9,018 bases of DNA, taken from assembly GCA_035527995.1 (NCBI GenBank), contig DATKZJ010000193.1, forward strand, positions 1 to 9,018, in the 5' to 3' direction. The position numbers and the translations under genes are program-made. The first letter of the stretch is position 1, and each line of letters begins with the position of its first letter. The DNA is from JAFGTF01 sp035527995. Lineage in GTDB: Bacteria; Spirochaetota; B62-G9; DRHN01. The notes below the pieces were generated by a model. It was not told where the DNA came from. It was given only the letters and a program-made list of their open reading frames with translations, and ran no database searches. This document shows positions 1-4,883 of the stretch, one piece after another.

Positions 1-791
1 TTGTAGCACTTGCCCAGCATAAGAAGTGCATACGGCACGAACTCACCGTCTGAAAAAGCGTTTATATAAGAGGAGAACCCTTCTATCGCCTCCTTGTAGT
101 TCCTTAAAAAATAATGTGTAAAAGAGTAGTTCATGAGGGCCAAGTCGTAGAACGGGCTGGTACTGTCCCTGGTGCTTTCCACGAGATAGGGGAGCGCGTC
201 CCTGTACCGAAGGCTGTTGAACAGAGAAACACCGAGGTAGTAGGCCGCCTCTCCGCCTTCCGCTCCGATTCCGTCCGTCTCTACTATACTGTTGAAGACC
301 ACTATCGATTCGGTATAGTCGCCCTCCTCGAAGAGCATCTTACCGCGTGCAACCTCGTCATCTTCGAAATCGACGACCCATTCCAGCTCGTCCTCCTCCG
401 CCATTTCTCCCCGGACACCGGTGAGCGCAGTGTCGGCCCATTGATCGTCCTCTTTTCCGACGGCTTTTGCGTACCGTGTCGCCTTCCTGAGCCATCGGAG
501 CTTTCTCTTTTCCGTTACTTTCTCGAAAAGACTGCCGATGGATACCATGCTTCCCGGTCCGATGGAAACGGTGCTGCCGTCAATCTCGAGCTCGAGCTCC
601 CCATGGAGGCCAGTTTTTACTATAGACTCTTCAGTCAGGTCCATGTCCACCGCCGCGTCCTGCCACCTGCCGTTCCCGTAGAGGTCGGCATTGCAGTCAC
701 CAGTAATATAGGTGATATGTATCTCTGACGCAAGAAGGCCTGAAACAGAAAAACAGAAGGCAGCAACGATCAATATAATAAGCTTTTTCAT
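1..791 (-). CDS. Secreted FecR-like / TPR repeat protein, partial (C-terminus beyond window)
   Basis: The frame from the ATG at 789-791 stays open for 263 codons to the window edge, so the C-terminus is missing. Residues 1-21 form a signal peptide (MKKL, hydrophobic core, likely cleavage after LLA). Residues about 28-95 resemble a FecR-type domain, with TGD, a GELELEIDG strand and SIGPGS. A TALTGVRG motif at about 121-128, of the kind that often follows FecR domains, leads into an acidic linker. From about residue 145, helical repeats with TPR spacing appear (ARGKMLFEEGDYTES, AAYYLGVSLF, YALLMLGKCY). The protein aligns nearly end to end with the product of 2700-3620, so the two are paralogs. 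By family logic it is an exported envelope scaffold; no enzymatic motif is visible. A purine-rich stretch (GGGAAAGAG) precedes the start. The FecR part is short and divergent, so its exact class is less certain than the TPR part. Confidence 0.85.
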   Translation of the reverse strand, partial: MKKLIILIVAAFCFSVSGLLASEIHITYITGDCNADLYGNGRWQDAAVDMDLTEESIVKTGLHGELELEIDGSTVSIGPGSMVSIGSLFEKVTEKRKLRWLRKATRYAKAVGKEDDQWADTALTGVRGEMAEEDELEWVVDFEDDEVARGKMLFEEGDYTESIVVFNSIVETDGIGAEGGEAAYYLGVSLFNSLRYRDALPYLVESTRDSTSPFYDLALMNYSFTHYFLRNYKEAIEGFSSYINAFSDGEFVPYALLMLGKCY

Positions 792-986
792 TTTCTCTTT
801 CCCGCAAATACGTTTTGTATACCCTATTGGATTATTCTAACACTATTTACTGTTTTTACAAGCCGTCTGAACACGAAATCATCTCCTGCCTACCTGAACT
901 GAAAGCAAAGGCACAGCTGCAGAGCAATTGTAAATTATTATTGACAATATCAACATAAAAGGTGCAAACTCATAGGGAGTAATGAT
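792..986. promoter_or_regulatory. Divergent intergenic region with candidate promoter for the radical SAM gene
   Basis: This AT-rich gap separates the minus-strand FecR/TPR gene from the plus-strand radical SAM gene, so it should hold both promoters. A consensus -35 hexamer TTGACA is at 941-946, but no good -10 lies at the right distance. An alternative weak -35 (TTGTAA, 928-933) is also present. A Shine-Dalgarno-like GGGAG at 975-979 sits 7 nt before the ATG at 987 and supports that start over the out-of-frame ATG at 982. No operator palindrome was recognised. Confidence 0.3.
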
Positions 987-2414
987 ATGAGAATACTATT
1001 TGTAAAGCCTCCCTTAAATCCTCACCTCTTCGGCTTTACCAGATATGAACCGCTGGAGTTTGAATATCTGGCCGCTTCTGTACCGGATCATATTGTTGAT
1101 ATTATTGATATGCGAATCGAAAAAAATTTAATGAAAAAACTGGATACCTTCAAGCCGGACCTCGTCGGCGTTACCGCATATACAACTGACGTAAACAACG
1201 CAAAAGCGGTCTTAAAATCTATAAAGCGCTACAGCGGCAGGATAAGAACGGTTGTCGGCGGACATCATGCAACCTTCTTACCGGAGGATTTTGCCGAAAG
1301 CTATGTCGACACGATTTTCATCGGTTATGCAGACGGGTCGTTTAAAAAATACATAGACGCCCTGGAAAATTCAAAAGATGTAGAAGGAATAGAAAATATC
1401 GGTATAGTAAAAGACGGCAAGGTACTCTTTACCGATACAAGGCCGTTTGCAATGGACCTCAACACTCTTCCCATGCCGGCCAGACATCTTACCAGCCATT
1501 ACCGTAAGAAGTATCACGATTCATACTGGAACAAAACCGCACTGATCATGACGAGCCGGGGATGCCCTTTTCGGTGCTCCTTCTGTGCATGCTGGAAACT
1601 GATGCACGGCAGATATGCGACAAGGAATATCGATTCCGTGATTGAAGAGCTCAACACCATTCCTGAAGATGTAGATATCATCGATTTTTCCGACGACAAT
1701 ACCTTCCATAATATAGAGCGGTCGTGGAAGCTCTCAGAAAGCATAAAAGCACATAAAATTACCAGGCGTTTTAAAATGTACGCCCGTTCAGACCTTATCG
1801 TTGAACACCCCGATCTCTTCGAAAGCTTGAGGGAAGCAGGTCTCCAGTATCTGACAGTCGGCTTGGAGGCAATCGACGACCGAGAGCTCAAAGCATTGAA
1901 CAAAATGACTTCGGTAGACACAAACAACGAGGCGATTAGAATACTGAAACGGCTCGGCATCTTTATCGACGCACATTTTATCATCAATCCTGAGTTTGGA
2001 GAAGAGGACTTCAAGCGGCTCTATCGATATGTGATAGAAAAATCGCTTTTTCGCAATACATTCGCCGTTCTCACTCCGTTGCCGGGGACCGATCTGTACG
2101 CTGAAAATGTCGACTCACTCGTAATACGAGATTACGATTTTTATGACTTAGGGCACTCAGTCCTTCCCACCAGGTTGAGCAGGAAGATATTTTACAGACA
2201 GCTCGCAAGGATCTACAGAAAAAGTTATGCACCGAAGAGATACCTGAAATTCAAAATCCGCGACTCACGAAATATTTCAGCGGACTCCAAAGGTTTTTAC
2301 GCATATAACACGGACGGCCTCTCTCTTCTTCAATTGATACTGCTTCACATCTTCGCTACTCCTTTTTTCTTCAAGATGCGGAATATCTACAAAACGGAAC
2401 CCGTGCTCTCCTGA
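987..2414 (+). CDS. B12-binding radical SAM protein (HpnR-like methylase type)
   Basis: This 475-residue protein has two domains. Residues 1-~155 form a cobalamin-binding-type Rossmann fold (MRILFVKPPL, KPDLVGVTAY, VVGGHHATF); the base-off DxHxxG histidine motif is absent, as is common in this family. The radical SAM core follows, with the [4Fe-4S] cysteines C193, C197 and C200 in CPFRCSFC, then FSDDNTF, TVGLEAIDD and LTPLPGTDLY. The EPLEFEYLAA opening and the C-terminal HSVLPTRLSRKIFYRQL segment resemble hopanoid C-3 methylase (HpnR) and related class B methylases. The expected chemistry is SAM/cobalamin-dependent methylation of an unactivated carbon; the substrate is unknown and no hopanoid gene is nearby. 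The hydrophobic tail (LLQLILLHIFATPFFF) could touch the membrane. The gene is AT-richer than its neighbours and stands alone, which fits separate acquisition. Start supported by GGGAG 7 nt upstream. Confidence 0.9.
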   Translation: MRILFVKPPLNPHLFGFTRYEPLEFEYLAASVPDHIVDIIDMRIEKNLMKKLDTFKPDLVGVTAYTTDVNNAKAVLKSIKRYSGRIRTVVGGHHATFLPEDFAESYVDTIFIGYADGSFKKYIDALENSKDVEGIENIGIVKDGKVLFTDTRPFAMDLNTLPMPARHLTSHYRKKYHDSYWNKTALIMTSRGCPFRCSFCACWKLMHGRYATRNIDSVIEELNTIPEDVDIIDFSDDNTFHNIERSWKLSESIKAHKITRRFKMYARSDLIVEHPDLFESLREAGLQYLTVGLEAIDDRELKALNKMTSVDTNNEAIRILKRLGIFIDAHFIINPEFGEEDFKRLYRYVIEKSLFRNTFAVLTPLPGTDLYAENVDSLVIRDYDFYDLGHSVLPTRLSRKIFYRQLARIYRKSYAPKRYLKFKIRDSRNISADSKGFYAYNTDGLSLLQLILLHIFATPFFFKMRNIYKTEPVLS

Positions 2415-2699
2415 GTTTATGGAACTATTGACTTTTAGTGCGGTTTTTGCACAAATTGCATAGCAATGGGTTTAAATGATGACTTGGAAGAATATTATAG
2501 TCTTATCTAAAAAATAATATTTACGGTGATTTGTGAGAAATGAGGGTTAGATCTCACCTGCGAGCCGTTTCGATACCTGGCACGAGCCGGAATCGTACCA
2601 TACGGTTTTTCTGATGATAAAAATAAATAAATGCAGGAAATCGCAGGGCCCACTATCAGAACGGACCCGTGAATCAGGATTGGAAAGGACTTGCAGAAA
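2415..2699. other. Convergent intergenic region with small repeats
   Basis: The gap lies between the 3' ends of the radical SAM gene and the FecR/TPR gene. It contains a short stem (GTGAGA 2533-2538 with TCTCAC 2552-2557). It also has two imperfect tandem copies of a 17-base unit starting CGAGCCG and ending TACC (2561-2577 and 2583-2599, 11 of 17 matching). A GGGCCC/GGACCC pair near 2648-2671 could form a six-base stem beyond the minus-strand gene, but no clean T run follows it. No gene, tRNA or convincing terminator was found. Confidence 0.35.
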
Positions 2700-3620
2700 C
2701 TACAGGCCCTGCAGTTCGTTCATCGCGTCCGTGTAAACCTCTGTGTTTTTATACGCAGTCCCGATCTTTAGAAAATACCGTTTGGCCTGGTCGGGCTCTC
2801 CGAGCGCTTTGTGCGACTTCCCGAGCATGAGCAGCGCGTAAGGCGCAAAGGTACCTTCTGAAAAATCCCTCGCGTAGGAGCCGAACCCATCTATCGCCCC
2901 TCTGTAGTCCCGTGAAAAGTAATGGGCGAAGGATGAGTGCAGGAGCGCCACTTCGTAGTAGTATGCGTCTTTTCGTTCCATACTCTCTTCGAGATAGGAG
3001 AGGGACTCCTCGTACTGCATCGTGTGAAACATCGAGGAGCCGAGATAGAATACGACCTCGGGCCGCATGGGATCGACCGTTTTATCCGTAATAAGGTCTT
3101 TGAAGATGTTTATCGCCTTCCCGTACTCGCCCTCCTTGTACATCTGTTTCCCGTTCTCGAACAGCGCCGTCGGCTCGTCCGCCTCGATCTCTCCCATCCA
3201 GTCGAGCTCCTCCTCCTCTTCGGCGACCCCGCGAACACCCATGAGTGCCGTCTCCATCTGTTTCGAACGTGCGCCTATGAGGTTCTTTATCACTGGAGAG
3301 AGGTCTGAGAACCATGCGAGCTTCTTCCTGTCACCGAGCCTGGAAAGAAGGCTTTTCACACTCACCTCTGTATCCCGGCCTACGGAAACCCTCTCGCGGT
3401 CTATCTCGAGCTCGAGCTCGCCGTCATGCCCGGTACGGATCGTCGAGCCCTCAGAGAGCTTCAACCCGACCGCCGCTTGTTCCCACCTCCCGTTTCCCAA
3501 AAGGTCGATCGTGCAGTCGCCGCTCGAAAACATCACCACTGTATCGGGAAAAACCGCCGACGATATACCCATGAAGAGAAGCAGTAGAATCAGTTGCAGA
3601 AGAAATCTGTGCTTTCTCAT
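2700..3620 (-). CDS. Secreted FecR-like / TPR repeat protein
   Basis: This complete 306-residue protein begins with a signal peptide (MRKHR, then a leucine-rich core to about residue 22). Residues about 28-95 look like a FecR-type domain (SSGDCTIDLLGNGRW, EGSTIRTGHDGELELEID, VSVGRDTEV). TALMGVRG (124-131) and a glutamate-rich linker follow. Residues ~150-305 form TPR-like repeats (LFENGKQMYKEGEYGKAI, VVFYLGSSMF, YEESLSYLEES, YALLMLGKSHKALGE, AKRYFLKIG). The expected role is a periplasmic or outer-envelope scaffold that binds partner proteins; no catalytic residues are visible. AAGGA precedes the ATG by 7 nt. The gene starts 10 nt after the repaired stop of the upstream transglutaminase-like/TPR gene, so the two probably formed an operon. 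It is a paralog of the gene at 1-791. Its arrangement resembles YbgF/tol-pal-style TPR proteins only in general terms. Confidence 0.85.
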   Translation of the reverse strand: MRKHRFLLQLILLLLFMGISSAVFPDTVVMFSSGDCTIDLLGNGRWEQAAVGLKLSEGSTIRTGHDGELELEIDRERVSVGRDTEVSVKSLLSRLGDRKKLAWFSDLSPVIKNLIGARSKQMETALMGVRGVAEEEEELDWMGEIEADEPTALFENGKQMYKEGEYGKAINIFKDLITDKTVDPMRPEVVFYLGSSMFHTMQYEESLSYLEESMERKDAYYYEVALLHSSFAHYFSRDYRGAIDGFGSYARDFSEGTFAPYALLMLGKSHKALGEPDQAKRYFLKIGTAYKNTEVYTDAMNELQGL

Positions 3621-3630
3621 TGTTCTATCC

Positions 3631-4529
3631 TTATTGGTAATCCCACTCTACCATTATGTCGATCTGGGCCCTATCTGAGGCCCTCAGCTCTGTGCCCGTT
3701 CCCATGCCGAGGTATGCGTACTTCTGCTCGAACCGCTTGTCCTTCTTCACTGCAGAGAGATAATAGGTCTTGGCCTCCTCGTAGCCCCCATCTTGTGTAT
3801 TGTCTTCGCGATGTTGATGAGAATAAGCGGGCTCTTGTTGTAGTCCAGGGCCTTCATGTAGTAGGAAAGCGCCTCTTCGTACCTGCCGAGCAGGTAATGG
3901 ACGTTTCCGAGATTGTTGTATGCAGATGCGTACCTGCCGTCAAGCCCGATCGCCTTCTCGAGGCTTTTGATCGCATCATCGTACTTACCGTACCTCCCGT
4001 AGGTGATACCGAGCGCGTTATAGAGTTTTGCGTTTTTCGGCTCCCGGGCTATCTGGTCCTTTATCTCCCTCACCTTCCCGTCGAGCTCAGTTCCTATGAG
4101 GAGCTTTATGTCCTTATCGTAGAGGTCTGCAATCTGTCCCTTTTGCGGCACGTCAGGCTCCCAGCCCCACTCCTCCAGGGTAACGGGAACGAACTCCTGC
4201 CATGCCTCCGCCGATGGGTATATTCCGATATCCTGGTTGTTCGCCACAGTCTTGGTATACTGACGGGCACCCTCCTGCCATGCCCTCATGAACTGCTCTC
4301 CCGCGAGGGTAACCTCTACCGGGATCCATACGTTGTCTCCCTTCTCTATGAGCATCCCGCGAACTTCCGTTATATCGCGGTAATCGTACTTCTCAGCTCC
4401 TATCTTCTCAGTTACCTGTTCCTCTAATACCTGATTCACCACGGCCTCGACGAGAGCTTTTAATCCATGATCATGGATTAAAAGCTCTTTGATTTTCTCC
4501 TCTTCCAGAGTAACATTGTATTGAGCCAT
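3631..4529 (-). pseudogene. Transglutaminase-like/TPR protein, 5'-replaced by IS256 transposase start and frameshifted
   Basis: The frame from the ATG at 4527-4529 runs 260 codons to a TGA at 3747-3749 and looks like a damaged chimera. Residues 1-~48 (MAQYNVTLEEEKIKELL, LVEAVVNQVLEEQVTEKIG, AEKY) match the characteristic N-terminus of IS256/Mutator-type transposases. From about residue 49 the text changes to DITEVRGML, VWIPVEVTLAGEQFMRAW and AEAWQEFVPV, which is typical of the region after the catalytic core in bacterial transglutaminase-like proteins. TPRs follow (about 166-199, 200-233 and a third begun at 234). Adding one G to the five-G run (CCCCC on the plus strand, 3785-3789) restores the third TPR (HKMGGYEEAKTYYLSAV) and a frame ending at TAA 3631-3633, 10 nt before the FecR/TPR gene. 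The catalytic Cys/His half and any signal peptide are gone. GGAGGA lies upstream of the ATG. The frameshift could instead be a sequencing error; the 5' replacement is too extensive for that. Confidence 0.75.
4453..4488. repeat. Perfect 36-bp palindrome without spacer
   Basis: Two 18-base arms are exact reverse complements and meet at 4470/4471. The left arm begins AGAGCTTTTAATC and the centre is CCATGATCATGG. The palindrome lies within the transposase-derived codons, encoding K-E-L-L-I-H-D-H-G-L-K-A-L on the minus strand. It could extrude as a cruciform or fold the mRNA into a long hairpin about 40 nt after the start codon. Confidence 0.95.
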
Positions 4530-4542
4530 CGTTCCTCCTCAC

Positions 4543-4579
4543 TTAGATTGTTATTGGTGTAGATACCTTCACAATCTAA
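4543..4579 (-). promoter_or_regulatory. Stem-loop in the 5' leader of the IS-derived gene
   Basis: TTAGATTGT (4543-4551) and ACAATCTAA (4571-4579) are exact 9-base inverted copies separated by 19 bases. In the minus-strand transcript the hairpin ends just upstream of the GGAGGA ribosome site and the ATG at 4529. IS leaders often carry such hairpins to limit read-through translation of the transposase. That role here is inference. Confidence 0.45.
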
Positions 4580-4812
4580 TGGAAGACGGTGGCTCCTTCT
4601 ACTTTTATACGCTACTATTTACAGCAAATATATGGACATAACTATAAATTCTTTTTTATCAATAATCAGTATTAAATGGATATTTAAAATAGAATGATAA
4701 CATGAAAAGCGCTGATTTCAAGGCAATATTGGATGTTTTGTAAATATTTTTTTAATAGTCTTTATCATAGATGCTTGAAAATACGGCTGAATGAGGAGTT
4801 GAAAATTGAAAT

Positions 4813-4883
4813 CGGTGTATTCCGCGAGGCAACTTTCGAGGGCTGAATCCCTGTTTCGTAATATGAGAAACGGGGGAACACCG
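4813..4883 (+). promoter_or_regulatory. Structured RNA segment resembling the 5' half of a ydaO/yuaA (c-di-AMP) riboswitch
   Basis: On the plus strand the order is GGCAAC, then CTGAATCC (4843-4850), a hairpin, then CGGGGGAACACCG (4871-4883). The hairpin pairs GTTTC (4853-4857) with GAAAC (4867-4871) and extends by several further pairs. The GAATCC-stem-GGGGGAAC-CC arrangement matches my memory of the first half of ydaO/yuaA leaders. An outer stem is also possible (CGGTG 4813-4817 with CACCG 4879-4883, plus TTCC with GGAA). The second half (GGGGUGAAUC and the later ACAGCUAAC-type motif) is not convincingly present, because the oxidoreductase coding sequence begins at 4884 on the other strand. 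No plus-strand gene follows. It may be a truncated, orphan riboswitch, or a bidirectional stem structure near the end of the minus-strand gene. Confidence 0.35.

Larger units (their letters stand above)
4386..4615 (-). mobile_element. IS256-family insertion sequence remnant (left end and transposase start)
   Basis: Codons 1-~48 of the chimeric gene read as the start of an IS256-family transposase, including the MAQYN(V/I)T opening and the NQVLE.QVTE motif. The upstream sequence to about 4615 is presumably the left end of the same element, including a strong GGAGGA ribosome site. The segment GTATAAAAGTAGAAGGAGCC (minus strand, 4591-4610) is a candidate for the terminal repeat, but its outer limit is a guess. 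The DDE catalytic core, the right end and any target duplication are absent. The remnant therefore appears to come from a deletion that removed most of the IS together with the 5' part of the host gene. The inner junction is placed near 4386 because the reading changes from transposase-like to transglutaminase-like sequence there. Confidence 0.6.
4530..4883. other. 354-base intergenic stretch: IS end, AT-rich spacer, structured RNA-like segment
   Basis: No convincing gene lies here. From 4530 to about 4615 is the presumed IS256 left end with its stem-loop. From about 4616 to 4810 the sequence is very AT-rich and holds only a 14-codon stub starting at 4702. A weak plus-strand promoter pair is possible (TTGTAA 4738-4743 and TATCAT 4763-4768, spacing 19). 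The segment 4813-4883 is strongly structured and GC-richer. It abuts the stop codon of the oxidoreductase gene at 4884. The patchwork suggests that rearrangement occurred here. Confidence 0.5.

Noticed and set aside
114..728. Plus-strand open frame of 204 codons
   Set aside because: It is antisense to the FecR/TPR gene, whose protein aligns with its paralog; the plus-strand reading shows no domain.
1514..2014. Minus-strand open frame inside the radical SAM gene
   Set aside because: The plus strand encodes a conserved radical SAM core here; the reverse reading is a shadow.
2561..2615. tRNA-like 3' end on the minus strand (ACGATTCCGGCTCGTGCCA)
   Set aside because: The putative T stem has only three pairs, the loop has TACGATT instead of TTCGATT, and no anticodon or D arm can be built upstream.
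3594..4427. Plus-strand open frame of 277 codons
   Set aside because: It lies antisense to the chimeric TPR gene, and its translation has no recognisable domain or proper low-complexity pattern.
4702..4743. Short frame of 13 codons in the AT-rich spacer
   Set aside because: There is no ribosome site, no motif and no sign of conservation that can be judged.
4849..4875. Rho-independent terminator for the oxidoreductase gene
   Set aside because: The stem is good, but on the minus strand it contains an A-C mismatch and is not followed by a T run.
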